From the IMG/VR virus record IMGVR_UViG_3300042731_003199, positions 1-31,663 of that record: 31,663 nucleotides of DNA; one strand, written 5' to 3'. The notes beneath the pieces are model-generated. The model searched no databases and was not told the DNA's origin. It was given only the letters and a program-made list of their open reading frames with translations. Of this stretch, positions 7,826-15,227 are shown piece by piece. Positions within the stretch are counted from its first letter, which is position 1, and the number at the start of each line of letters is the position of its first letter. The position numbers and the translations under genes were made by a program. This DNA comes from a virus.

Positions 7826-8029
7826 ATGGCCGCCAAGAAAGCAGTTCCGTTCAAGACGGCGCAGGAGACAGAACCTGTTGTCGACAGATCCGCAGAGTTC
7901 CACGGCGAGGCCACTTCCAAGGGGAAGATTGAAATTCGCTTCATGAGCGAAGATCACCCCGACAATCCGGTGCATCACGTCAAGGCGCTCAAGGATGCAA
8001 CCGAAGCCGGTGTTTTCGACTACCGGTGA
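7826..8029 (+). CDS. Small hypothetical protein of the head module
   Basis: The product is 67 residues, with a basic, alanine-rich start and an acidic, histidine-containing second half (EDHPDNPVHHVKAL). GGGGAA (7816-7821) precedes ATG 7826. It sits 12 bases after the decoration gene and 27 before the adaptor gene, so it is in the late operon. I do not recognise the family. Small proteins of this kind between capsid and connector genes are common in actinophages. Confidence 0.7.
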   Translation: MAAKKAVPFKTAQETEPVVDRSAEFHGEATSKGKIEIRFMSEDHPDNPVHHVKALKDATEAGVFDYR

Positions 8030-8056
8030 TCAAGTCACCGTCGAAAGGGGTCGTCA

Positions 8057-8479
8057 ATGGCCTACAGCGTAACTACCGCTGATATCGAGGACCGTTGGCG
8101 GCCCCTTACGACTGAGGAAGACGCGGTGGCTGCCGTTCTGCTCGCCGATGCGACGGTGAAGCTAGATACGGCGCGGCCTACGCTTGCCGCCGCCGTGGCG
8201 GCTTCTACGGTCGATGAGCGGTTGGTAATCATTCTGCTCTGCGACATGGTCATCAGGGTTGTGTCTAATCCTGATCTGAACAGAACAATCAATATCGGTG
8301 CTGATGGTGCTATCGGTATCACGTACGCTCTTGAAGTGTATCGTTCGCGTCTTGGGTTTGCTCCCGGGGATTTGGATCAGCTCGACAAGGCTATGTCCGA
8401 AGCAGGAGTGATTCCACCAAAGTTTATCGGTCGAAAGCTTAATTCGACCATGAACTATCGTACTTCGCTCGAACCGTAG
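8057..8479 (+). CDS. Head-to-tail adaptor (Gp19/Gp15/Gp42-like)
   Basis: This 140-residue, mostly helical protein should form the first connector ring beneath the portal. The N-terminus MAYSVTTADIEDRWRPLTTEE is the recognisable pattern of the phage Gp19/Gp15/Gp42 family, followed by helices with conserved hydrophobic spacing (VILLCDMVIRVVSNPD) and a C-terminal region of basic and aromatic residues. AAAGGGG lies upstream of ATG 8057. Its size and genomic place between capsid and stopper genes agree. Confidence 0.85.
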   Translation: MAYSVTTADIEDRWRPLTTEEDAVAAVLLADATVKLDTARPTLAAAVAASTVDERLVIILLCDMVIRVVSNPDLNRTINIGADGAIGITYALEVYRSRLGFAPGDLDQLDKAMSEAGVIPPKFIGRKLNSTMNYRTSLEP

Positions 8480-8505
8480 AGCGTTGCAGCTAGGAGAGAG
8501 ATCAT

Positions 8506-9222
8506 ATGTCGTTCATGGCCCCAAGGGGTAAGGTTCAGGTCAAGAAAGTGCCTCTTATTCAACGGCCGGTCGTTAGGTCGCTTGAGGATGCGATTAGGTT
8601 CGGGACTCCTGGTGGTGAAGCGCGGATCGGGTTTTGGTCTCGCGTAGCGGCGCGGCGGCGCGCCGAGTATCAGGCAAGGAATTACAACAACTTCCTTCGC
8701 TCGCTCGCCGATCAGGCTTTCGCCGATGCAGAAAACCTACCGAATCGACTTCAGGCAATCGGTCACCTATGGTTGGCGAAAGTCCGTCGGGACGGAGATC
8801 TTGAAGATCTCGGCCTTGTTTCGTGCAGGGTTGTTACCGACACCGGTGTCCAGTACATCGTTGACGCTTTCCAGGATCTCGTGGAACTTGAGAACATGAA
8901 GTACCACGCGGTAGGTGAAGGGGCGACCGCCGAGAACGCGACGCAAACTGCGCTTGTCAGTGAGTTGACGACAGAATACTCGTCCGCTAACACGCGCCCG
9001 ACCGGATCTCTCGGTGAGAAGTCCGCCGAAGCGTACACGTACGAAACGGGGGCTACGGTGACCGCGTCTGCGTCGGTAGCTCTGACCGAGCACGGGATCT
9101 TCTCAACCGCTACATCCGGTACCGGAGTGATGTTGGACCGGAGTGTTTTCTCTACAGTCAACCTAGAAATCGGAGAATCTCTACAGGCGACATATCAGCT
9201 AAGCTTCCCATCCGGTTCATGA
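8506..9222 (+). CDS. Virion structural protein of unknown role
   Basis: The product is 238 residues. The N-terminal third is basic (residues 45-60 rich in R) with a helix-rich stretch to about 85. The C-terminal part (about 105-238) is a beta domain with the pattern VVTDTGVQYIVDAFQD, MKYHAVGEG, ALTEHGIF, VMLDRSVFS and ATYQLSFPSG. I recall this pattern from uncharacterised actinophage virion proteins, but cannot name a tested function. AGGAGAGAG precedes ATG 8506. It lies between the adaptor and stopper genes and next to another beta-rich surface-type protein, so a head or neck appendage is plausible. Confidence 0.7.
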   Translation: MSFMAPRGKVQVKKVPLIQRPVVRSLEDAIRFGTPGGEARIGFWSRVAARRRAEYQARNYNNFLRSLADQAFADAENLPNRLQAIGHLWLAKVRRDGDLEDLGLVSCRVVTDTGVQYIVDAFQDLVELENMKYHAVGEGATAENATQTALVSELTTEYSSANTRPTGSLGEKSAEAYTYETGATVTASASVALTEHGIFSTATSGTGVMLDRSVFSTVNLEIGESLQATYQLSFPSGS

Positions 9223-9236
9223 TCGGGTGAGACGCA

Positions 9237-10283
9237 ATGACCACCTACTTTACTGATTCGTTTACCGGATCGAACGGTTCACCGTGGAACGCGAGCAATT
9301 GGACCACATCCGGTGTTTCTGCGCTGAATACGGCCGGTTCTGCGGTGGAGATTCAGTCTAACCGTGGGCGTCTGAATTCCGGGTCGGTCGGATCGTTCGG
9401 TGGTCATGCTGCTTCTCGTTACTCCGGGTCTAACCTTACCGATGCGGAAATGTCGGGAACGGTTATTTTCAACGATACCATTAACGGTTCGTTCGAATGT
9501 TGGATCCGCGCTAGCACATCACAGATCGACGGAACCGGATACGCCTTCGCGTGCTCCGTAGGAACGACCGACAACGTCGTTCTTGTCCTTGCCGACAACT
9601 ATGATTACACACCTCTCGCTTTCGTGAGCGTAACTATTACGCAAGGCGTCGAATACGGGTGGAAACACTACTGCGTAGGAAATACGCACAAGTGCAAGGT
9701 GTGGGCAACTAGCGGGTCGGAACCTGCTTACCAGATTGACGAGACAGATTCTACCGTCACGGGATCCGGATACATCTACGTTCACGCCAAGGGTGGAAGC
9801 ACTTCAGGTTTCGATGTAGATATCGATGATGTCACTCTCACGGACGGATCCGGAGGTACATCCGCGACGTACACCGGATCCGTCACCGGAACAGGTGCGT
9901 TTTCCCGCACGACTGTTACGAAGAATCCATTTACCGGATCCGTCACCCCGGTCGGGGCATGGTCGTACATCAAGGTAGTTCCGAGAGTTTTCACTTCATC
10001 GGTGACCACTATCGGAACATTTGCAAAGAATGTGACGAAGTCTTTCTCCGGATCCTCCACGGCGGTCGGAGTATCGCTGAGGGTTCCGGAGAAGTCGTTC
10101 GCCGGGACGGTAACGATTTCCGGAGCTTTCGAGAAAGTCCCGATTCGCGTCTTCACTGGTACAATCACCGCAGTCGGTGTATCGGTCATTACGTTTATCG
10201 GTAGGGTCTTCGGTCGGCCCGGTCGTGTAAAGACGGTCGTGTCCAAAGCCGGTGAGATTCGAATGAGGATCCGGAGGGGCTGA
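9237..10283 (+). CDS. Lectin-like (LamG/ConA-type) protein with six C-terminal repeats
   Basis: This 348-residue protein has an N-terminal domain (about 1-200) that looks like a concanavalin A/LamG-type beta sandwich: it opens with YFTDSFTGSNGSPWNASNW and closes with SGFDVDIDDVTLTD. From residue 212 to about 318 come six degenerate repeats of roughly 18-20 residues with core F-x-G-[ST]-[VI]-T-x-x-G-x-[FW]. The C-terminus is basic. Such repeats are seen in phage and host surface proteins. There is no signal peptide, so it is probably part of the virion. The gene lies among head-tail connector genes and overlaps the next start by one base (TGATG), suggesting a glycan-binding head or neck appendage. 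Confidence 0.7.
   Translation: MTTYFTDSFTGSNGSPWNASNWTTSGVSALNTAGSAVEIQSNRGRLNSGSVGSFGGHAASRYSGSNLTDAEMSGTVIFNDTINGSFECWIRASTSQIDGTGYAFACSVGTTDNVVLVLADNYDYTPLAFVSVTITQGVEYGWKHYCVGNTHKCKVWATSGSEPAYQIDETDSTVTGSGYIYVHAKGGSTSGFDVDIDDVTLTDGSGGTSATYTGSVTGTGAFSRTTVTKNPFTGSVTPVGAWSYIKVVPRVFTSSVTTIGTFAKNVTKSFSGSSTAVGVSLRVPEKSFAGTVTISGAFEKVPIRVFTGTITAVGVSVITFIGRVFGRPGRVKTVVSKAGEIRMRIRRG
9870..10190 (+). repeat. Degenerate tandem repeats encoding F-x-G-S-V-T units
   Basis: Six copies of a unit of about 54-60 bp, each beginning near ACCGGATCCGTCACC or a variant, encode the repeat region of the 9237 gene. The first two copies are closest in DNA sequence; later copies have diverged. Seven GGATCC sites lie in this gene, several at the repeat heads. 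Confidence 0.6.
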
Positions 10284-10573
10284 TGTCTTACAACACAATT
10301 TATAAAGGTCAGCGTGTTGTGGCAAGAATTGAATATCGCCTCAACGGGGTGCCTACCGATCCGACGATTGCTCAGGTGTCGATCAAAACGCCGACAGGAA
10401 GCACGGTAACTCTGACATATCCGGAGACAGACTTCGTTCGTACCGAACTCGGGGTGTTCGAAGTGTATTACACCCTAGACGAGTCAGGAACGTGGTGGTT
10501 CAGGTCGGAAGGCGCCGGAGTTGTCGACGGTGTTGACGAAATGTCAGTGAGTGTCGCGAATTCTGTGTTCTGA
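10283..10573 (+). CDS. Small beta-rich protein, possibly Ig-like, of the head-tail region
   Basis: This 96-residue protein appears to be a single beta-sandwich: GQRVVARIEYRLNGVPTDPT, strands with V and T, and a DESGTWWFRSEG turn. This pattern resembles small Ig-like domains that decorate virions or shape host-binding proteins. ATG 10283 overlaps the stop of the upstream gene (TGATG), so the two are probably translated together and may act together. The exact role is unknown. Confidence 0.65.
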   Translation: MSYNTIYKGQRVVARIEYRLNGVPTDPTIAQVSIKTPTGSTVTLTYPETDFVRTELGVFEVYYTLDESGTWWFRSEGAGVVDGVDEMSVSVANSVF

Positions 10574-10585
10574 GGAGTGAAAATC

Positions 10586-10726
10586 ATGACCAAGGCAGAG
10601 ATGAAGGCGGAGGCACCTAAGTCGCCGAGAAAGGCGACTCTAGTCCCGGTCCCCAAGGAAGTTGCATATCCGGTACGTAAAGAGCGTCCGTATGAGGAAG
10701 CTAGGAAGGACGGCAAAAAGACATGA
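10586..10726 (+). CDS. Small basic protein, 46 residues
   Basis: The reading frame runs from ATG 10586 to TGA 10724-10726. It has a good ribosome site (GAGGAG, 10572-10577) and an ATGA overlap with the following gene at 10723. The product is rich in K, R, E and P with no hydrophobic core, so it is probably disordered. The ribosome site and overlap argue it is translated. Function is unknown; a small adaptor peptide in the connector is one guess. Confidence 0.7.
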   Translation: MTKAEMKAEAPKSPRKATLVPVPKEVAYPVRKERPYEEARKDGKKT

Positions 10727-11085
10727 GCATTGAGTCTATTGTCGCTCAGGGGCGCCGCCTTGCCGCGACGTCCTTCCTCGACAGTGGGCTTATCTATGAC
10801 AGATCCTTCACAGATGATGAGCTAGGTGGAAGGACCGAGACGTGGACTCCGCGTGGTTCGGCTGTCCCATGTCGGGTAGTCCAGCCGAGAGACCCTGTTC
10901 TGGAGGGTCGGGACGGACTTCTCCAACAAGCGGGAGTAAGAGTCCTTCTGCTAACTGTAGGGACAGATATCGACGAAAACGACCACATCCAAGTCAACGG
11001 CACGAAGATGTACACCGTTGTTTCGGATATGGCTCCGTACTCGGAAACCGCAGTTGTTGACCGATACCTAATCCGGGAGTTGTGA
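10723..11085 (+). CDS. Head-tail stopper / closure protein (DUF6093-like)
   Basis: This 120-residue protein resembles the actinophage DUF6093-type connector protein. It has a helical N-terminus (SIVAQGRRLAATSFLDSGLIYDR), then a beta-barrel with PCRVVQPRD and GTDIDENDHIQVNGTKMYTVV, the strand pattern of head-closure proteins. It would plug the connector after packaging. It begins within the ATGA that ends the 46-residue gene. Its order (adaptor, stopper, neck, tail terminator) is the canonical siphovirus layout. Confidence 0.8.
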   Translation: MSIESIVAQGRRLAATSFLDSGLIYDRSFTDDELGGRTETWTPRGSAVPCRVVQPRDPVLEGRDGLLQQAGVRVLLLTVGTDIDENDHIQVNGTKMYTVVSDMAPYSETAVVDRYLIREL

Positions 11086-11089
11086 TCAC

Positions 11090-11443
11090 ATGCCGGTAAA
11101 GATTGTATTTTCTAATCTTCCGGCGATCGCGCGGGCCATCCCGGAAAAAGAAGAAGAAGCCGTAGACAATTTCTCCGAAGAATTGATGACAGCTATCCGG
11201 ACCAGGATCTGGCGTCGATACGGATACACTTCCGCTTCAGTCAAGGACCACAGTCTTGATCCGCTGTCGGCCGACATCCATATCGGCGAAAGAGGAGCCC
11301 TCGGGTTCTACTCCAGATTCCAGGAGGAAGGCACGGTAAATCAACCTCCACGTCCTGTCGTCCGGCCGGTCGCGCACCTATTCGAACCGCGTTTCGCAGT
11401 TATCGTCGCAGCTAAACTAAAAGAGGCGGTAAGGGCAAAATGA
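11090..11443 (+). CDS. HK97 gp10-like neck / tail-joining protein
   Basis: This 117-residue protein has an N-terminal helix (AIPEKEEEAVDNFSEELMTAIRTR) followed by Y/G-rich loops, an FYSRFQEEGT motif and PRPVVRPVAHLFEPRF. The F/Y-x-E-x-G-T...P-x-P-x-x-x-P pattern is a good match to the HK97 gp10 family of small tail-completion proteins. It starts four bases after the stopper and overlaps the next gene by four bases (ATGA at 11440). Confidence 0.8.
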   Translation: MPVKIVFSNLPAIARAIPEKEEEAVDNFSEELMTAIRTRIWRRYGYTSASVKDHSLDPLSADIHIGERGALGFYSRFQEEGTVNQPPRPVVRPVAHLFEPRFAVIVAAKLKEAVRAK

Positions 11444-11871
11444 GTGACGGATATGAGACTCTGGACGTTCTTGAGCCGTGGCTCGTTGCGTTGCTCACAG
11501 ATGTCACGATCGATTCGGCCGACCCGAACCTCGTTGATCATGTCGTAAATGCGCAGACGACCGAGTCAATTTCCCCTCCGTACCTTCTGTTGTGGCATAT
11601 CTCGTCGAGAGACATTCTTGGCGTGGGCGGTACCAGAGTCGATACGGATAACATTTACGGGGTCAAGGCGGTGCATCAGATTAACTCGTTCGTTCCGGGG
11701 CGAGCGGTCATGCGAGCCGTCGATGCGGCTCTACATAACATGAACGTTACGACATTGAACGGAAGTTTGACCTGCGTTCGCGAATCGACGTTCCATTATC
11801 CGGAAACTATTGACGGAGTGCAGTTCATGCACGTAGGTGCTCAATACCGGCTCCGGGCGACATCGGACTAG
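11440..11871 (+). CDS. Tail terminator protein
   Basis: This 143-residue protein probably caps the tail tube at its head-proximal end. It is an alpha/beta protein starting LDVLEPWLVALLTDVTI, with a central WHISSRDILGVGG region and a final beta strand FMHVGAQYRLRAT. Size, fold pattern and position (after the gp10-like gene, before tail tube genes) match tail terminators. It ends nine bases before the secreted glycosidase gene, an unusual neighbour for this slot. Confidence 0.75.
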   Translation: MSDGYETLDVLEPWLVALLTDVTIDSADPNLVDHVVNAQTTESISPPYLLLWHISSRDILGVGGTRVDTDNIYGVKAVHQINSFVPGRAVMRAVDAALHNMNVTTLNGSLTCVRESTFHYPETIDGVQFMHVGAQYRLRATSD

Positions 11872-11879
11872 GAGATAAT

Positions 11880-13592
11880 ATGCGTATCAGCAAGCTTGCT
11901 ATTTCAACGGTGATCGCGGCAGCAATCACCGTTGGTGGAGTTACGGTAGCTGCTGCCTCCGATCCTGTGTTTACCAGGGGTTCGTATGCACCGTCGAAGA
12001 CATGGTCGTGGGTCGACGACGAAAGTCTCGGGGACACGTCAACCGCCGCTCAATATGCACAAGCCGACGTTACCGGGCTGACGGATGCGGATCACAACGC
12101 CGGTTTCCGCCTGCGGTACGGAACCGGCAATATCCTGGTCGCAGTTTCCGGAACGGCATGGAAAATCGAACCGAGTCAAGGAGGAATCGTCGGCGGTCCG
12201 TTCACACACCCCGCGAACGGAACCGTGAAAGTAACCATCGACAGTTCCGGCGAAGTCAACGTGCTATGGAACGGAGCGACGGTAGCAACGAGAACCGTTC
12301 AAGGTTCGTATCCCGGCCGTGGAGTCGTTCCGTCGGTATGGCAGTCATCCAGCGGCGTCGTGATGACAAATATCGAAGCCGGAACGTTCGGAGTGACCGC
12401 AACTCCTACGCCGACTTCTACGTCGGCTTCACCGTCCGTGACTTCTACGCCGACTCCGACCGATTCCGTTACTTCTACGCCGACTCCGACGGTTACCGCC
12501 CCGACCGTCACCATCACTCCGACCGTCACCGCTCCGGCGGTCACCGTCACGCCCACGGTCACTGCTCCGGCGGTCACGGTGACTCCCACGGTCACCGTGA
12601 CGGGCTCCCCTTCTCCTAGTACCACCCCGACCGCGACGGAGCCCCCAGGCGGCGCACGATGGCTCTCCGGTGCGTCTTCGAAGTACGCGGTGAACGGGGA
12701 GTACGGGGACTGGCGGGGTGAACCCGTGAAGATCGTCGGGACGTGGAGCGACGGGGACGCTTCCGGTTCCGAAGCTTTGGTGTCCATGGGTCCCGGAACC
12801 GACATGGCCGGATTGAATTCGTCGTTCGCGTTGGACATCGCTATCGGAGCGATTTTCGATGGACAGTCGTGGTCGCAGGCCGCCGCCGGGGCGTACAACG
12901 ACAGGTGGGAGAGGACGCTACAAAACCTGAAGACCAAGACGGAAGCAGTTGGTGTTCTCCCGCAGAACGTGTACATCAGGTTCGCCCACGAGTACAACGG
13001 CAACTGGGTGGATTGGCGGGTCGCCAAGGGGCAGGAAGCCGACTTCCGTACCGCGATTTCTAGGTTTTCGGCTCTCCGCTACGAAGTGTTCGGTGAAAGC
13101 GACGCTCCCAAGGTTGTTCTCTGCGCTAATGAAGGAACGTCCGGCGGTATGGCAGATCCTCGCGACGAGTTCGTGAAGGTCGACGGTTCGGGTCGCAAGG
13201 TCGTGGATGTGTATTGCGTTGATAGTTACAACGCTTGGCCCCCACGGTCGGACGCGACGGATATTCGGAACTGGCTGAACAGAGTTAACGGCGGTCTTCC
13301 GGACAGCCCGGAAGAGCACCGTCTTTTCGCTGAATCGGTCGGGGTTCCGTTCTCCGTCGGTGAGTGGAGCAACTGTGGACCGGCATGCGACGGCGGTGGC
13401 GAATCGCCGAACTACATGATCGAGATCAACAATTGGTTCCGGCAGCATGCAGGGGATCTCGATGATCCGCAACCCGGGCAACTGATCTATGATGTTCAGT
13501 TCAATTTGTGGGATCAGTACGCAATCTACGGATCTCAAGCACATCAGCCGGTAACCGCATCTAAGTATGCGGAATTGGTGTGGGGCGAGTAA
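11880..13592 (+). CDS. Secreted multidomain glycoside hydrolase, GH26-like
   Basis: This 570-residue protein should be exported and cut a surface polysaccharide. Order: a Sec signal peptide (basic MRISK, hydrophobic 6-24, likely cleavage near AAAS/DP about 27); a ConA/LamG-like beta domain (about 30-168); a P/T-rich linker (about 171-257); and a catalytic (beta/alpha)8-type domain (about 258-570). The last has IRFAHEYNGNW (E371, candidate acid/base) and FSVGEWSN (E495, candidate nucleophile), the paired glutamates expected of beta-mannanase-type GH26 enzymes. Cysteines C445, C498 and C502 suit an exported protein. GGAGAT precedes ATG 11880 eight bases after the previous gene, so it is part of the late operon. 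A true substrate cannot be read from the sequence. Real enzyme: fairly sure; GH26 rather than a related clan A family: moderately sure. Confidence 0.8.
   Translation: MRISKLAISTVIAAAITVGGVTVAAASDPVFTRGSYAPSKTWSWVDDESLGDTSTAAQYAQADVTGLTDADHNAGFRLRYGTGNILVAVSGTAWKIEPSQGGIVGGPFTHPANGTVKVTIDSSGEVNVLWNGATVATRTVQGSYPGRGVVPSVWQSSSGVVMTNIEAGTFGVTATPTPTSTSASPSVTSTPTPTDSVTSTPTPTVTAPTVTITPTVTAPAVTVTPTVTAPAVTVTPTVTVTGSPSPSTTPTATEPPGGARWLSGASSKYAVNGEYGDWRGEPVKIVGTWSDGDASGSEALVSMGPGTDMAGLNSSFALDIAIGAIFDGQSWSQAAAGAYNDRWERTLQNLKTKTEAVGVLPQNVYIRFAHEYNGNWVDWRVAKGQEADFRTAISRFSALRYEVFGESDAPKVVLCANEGTSGGMADPRDEFVKVDGSGRKVVDVYCVDSYNAWPPRSDATDIRNWLNRVNGGLPDSPEEHRLFAESVGVPFSVGEWSNCGPACDGGGESPNYMIEINNWFRQHAGDLDDPQPGQLIYDVQFNLWDQYAIYGSQAHQPVTASKYAELVWGE
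12394..12650 (+). repeat. P/T-rich linker with short DNA repeats
   Basis: This stretch encodes TPT, SPS and TVTAPAVT units. Two DNA repeat families are visible: copies of CTTCTACGCCGACT and copies of GTCACCGCTCCGGCGGTCACC. It links the lectin-like and catalytic domains of the exported glycosidase. Such repeats can expand or contract by slippage, and the linker is typical of secreted multidomain actinobacterial enzymes. Confidence 0.75.
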
Positions 13593-13604
13593 TTAAGAGG
13601 TGCT

Positions 13605-13632
13605 CCGGGGGGCTGGCAGAATGGTCCCCCGG
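13605..13632 (+). terminator. Hairpin between glycosidase and tail tube genes
   Basis: CCGGGGG (13605-13611) pairs with CCCCCGG (13626-13632) around a 14-base loop in the 69-base gap after the glycosidase. There is no T-run. It may partly end the upstream transcript or protect its 3' end. Confidence 0.5.
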
Positions 13633-13661
13633 GGTCGTTACGACACGAGAGGAACTCCGAC

Positions 13662-14666
13662 ATGGCGGAGCGTAGTACAATCTCGCAGGCGGTTCAGATC
13701 GGAGTCGAATCGACCCCGGGGACAGCCGTTGCGGCAGATATGCGGCTCGGATCTATCGGAATTAACCTCGCGCCTAAGGTCGAGGTTAATTCACAGCGCC
13801 CGACAGGGCAGAAGTATTCCAACCTTGAAGTTCTAGGGAAGGAATGGTCCGAAGCTCAACTAGAAGGCTCTCCGGTGTACACGGAGTTGCCTTACCTGTT
13901 CTCTTCCGTGATGAGTGCAGGGTCGGTCGCCGTAATCATGGACGACGTCACGGACACTACTGGGCGTACATGGACATTCAATTCCAGCGTTTTCGATGCG
14001 GACACTCCGACTACATATACGGTGGAGCAGGGGTCCTCGGTCCGCGCGCATCGCGCAACGAACATCATCGTTTCTGATGCAACGCTGAATTTCTCACGTG
14101 GTGAAGTCACGGTCGAAGGTACAGCCTTGGGAAGGCTGATCGAGGACAACATCACCCTGACCGCTTCTCCGACCACACTTTCCCAGATCCCGGTCCGCCC
14201 GAGTGAAGTCACGTTCTATCTCGACGACACTGCGGCCGGACTGGGCGGAACCAAGCTCACGAGGGCACTGTCCGGATCGTTCGAACTGACCGGAAGATTC
14301 GGTCCTCTATGGATCGTCGATGCGGCAGAGACGTCATTCGCGACGACCGTCGAGACAGAACCTTCCTGCATGTTCAAGATCATGCAGGAAGCCGACGCTC
14401 AGGGCATGGAAAGCCTGACAGCGATGCGGAACGGTGCAACAAAGTTCCTCCGTATCGAAGCGGTCGGCCCGACGATCTATGACGTGAACCCGGTCCTCGT
14501 CCAGCACAGATTGCGTATCGATGTCGCCGGACAGGTCCGTGAAGTCGGTGAATTCTCGGACGAAGACGGAGTCTACGCCATTGAGTGGACATTCGGATCC
14601 GTTGCGGACCCGACGTGGGGGAAGGCGTTCACGGCCGAGGTCGTGACCACTACGACTGCTCTCTGA
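13662..14666 (+). CDS. Major tail (tube) protein
   Basis: This 334-residue protein likely forms the stacked rings of the tail tube. The N-terminus SISQAVQIGVESTPGTAVAAD-type pattern (seen as QAVQIGVESTPGTAVAADMR) is common in phage tail tube proteins. Later features are beta strands with WTFNSSVFDAD, SGSFELTGRFGP and a C-terminal YAIEWTFGSV. GAGAGGAA precedes ATG 13662. It is followed by a strong hairpin, in keeping with high expression. A C-terminal Ig-like extension is possible given the length but is not clear. Confidence 0.85.
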   Translation: MAERSTISQAVQIGVESTPGTAVAADMRLGSIGINLAPKVEVNSQRPTGQKYSNLEVLGKEWSEAQLEGSPVYTELPYLFSSVMSAGSVAVIMDDVTDTTGRTWTFNSSVFDADTPTTYTVEQGSSVRAHRATNIIVSDATLNFSRGEVTVEGTALGRLIEDNITLTASPTTLSQIPVRPSEVTFYLDDTAAGLGGTKLTRALSGSFELTGRFGPLWIVDAAETSFATTVETEPSCMFKIMQEADAQGMESLTAMRNGATKFLRIEAVGPTIYDVNPVLVQHRLRIDVAGQVREVGEFSDEDGVYAIEWTFGSVADPTWGKAFTAEVVTTTTAL

Positions 14667-14672
14667 TAGACC

Positions 14673-14717
14673 CCGGAACCCCTCGGTCCTTTCCCCCATG
14701 GGATCGAGGGGTTCCGG
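14673..14717 (+). terminator. Hairpin terminator after the tail tube gene
   Basis: CCGGAACCCCTCG (14673-14685) and CGAGGGGTTCCGG (14705-14717) pair perfectly, with a 19-base loop. It begins six bases after the tail tube stop codon and ends immediately before the repeated CTTGTC element of the SLOG gene promoter. Confidence 0.75.
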
Positions 14718-14741
14718 CTTGTCAAGGACTTGTTGTACAAT
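14718..14741 (+). promoter_or_regulatory. Direct-repeat operator and -10 of the SLOG gene promoter
   Basis: CTTGTCAAGGACTTGTT (14718-14734) carries two CTTGTY half-sites 11 bp apart, and is 15/17 identical to the reverse complement of 31013-31029. It is followed by TACAAT (14736-14741), a good -10 that ends five bases before the ATG at 14747. No good -35 is present at 17-18 bp spacing. A factor bound to the repeats would lie just where RNA polymerase binds, either blocking or replacing the -35 contact. Confidence 0.55.
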
Positions 14742-14746
14742 GAAGT

Positions 14747-15190
14747 ATGAGAAATGTAGGTTTTACTGGGTCACGGGTTCTCGGGAGGACCAGAGAACCG
14801 ATGGTGGAACATGTCTTGTGCACGATCACCGGGGACATGGTCGTCACCGGTGCATGCGTCGGGGTAGACATGTTCGTGGCGGAATGGTTCGCGGAGAATC
14901 GTCCTGCCGTCGCACAGAAGATCATTGTTCCGAGTGATCGGAGTAGGGTGGATCCTAAGTTCATCAGGGCAATGGGTGACCTGGCGAACGTAGAGATCAT
15001 CCATATGCCGGTAGGATCAACGTATCTCGCCAGGAACATGGAGATCATCAATAACTGTGCGGTACTGGTGGGTTTCCCGATGTACCGTGAGTCCCATGGA
15101 AAGTCCGCTCGTTCGGGGACCTGGCAGACCATCCGGAAGGCAAGAATCGCCGGGAGGAAGGTAGTCGTCCACACCCTTACCAGCGTCTGA
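14747..15190 (+). CDS. SLOG-family nucleotide-binding protein (YspA/DprA-like), accessory gene
   Basis: This 147-residue protein has a Rossmann-like SLOG fold: GFTGSR (5-10) as the first loop, VTGACVGVD (about 34-42) as the second glycine-containing motif, then RNMEIINNCAVLVGFP and SGTWQTIRKARIAGRKV near the C-terminus. This order matches the single-domain YspA/DUF2493 type of SLOG proteins, which bind nucleotides or nucleotide-derived ligands; the biochemical role of most is unknown. It has no Shine-Dalgarno but a -10 five bases before its ATG, and hairpins on both sides (14673-14717 and 15203-15227). It interrupts the tail operon between tail tube and chaperone genes, so it looks like an independently expressed cargo gene. 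A role in nucleotide signalling or counter-defence is only inference. Confidence 0.8.
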   Translation: MRNVGFTGSRVLGRTREPMVEHVLCTITGDMVVTGACVGVDMFVAEWFAENRPAVAQKIIVPSDRSRVDPKFIRAMGDLANVEIIHMPVGSTYLARNMEIINNCAVLVGFPMYRESHGKSARSGTWQTIRKARIAGRKVVVHTLTSV

Positions 15191-15202
15191 CGAAGGCTCC
15201 GT

Positions 15203-15227
15203 GGCCCCGGCGTGTATCGTCGGGGCC
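15203..15227 (+). terminator. Hairpin between SLOG and tail assembly chaperone genes
   Basis: GGCCCCG (15203-15209) pairs with CGGGGCC (15221-15227). It ends directly against ATG 15228. It could terminate the short SLOG transcript, or modulate translation of the chaperone gene. There is no T-run. Confidence 0.5.

Noticed and set aside
12394-12650. CRISPR-like repeats in the linker region
   Set aside because: Short, contiguous, coding repeats in frame, with no spacers.
12299-13027. Large reverse-strand open frame opposite the glycosidase linker
   Set aside because: It is a shadow of the repetitive P/T linker: its repeated V/T/G content mirrors the forward repeats, and no ribosome site or promoter is visible.
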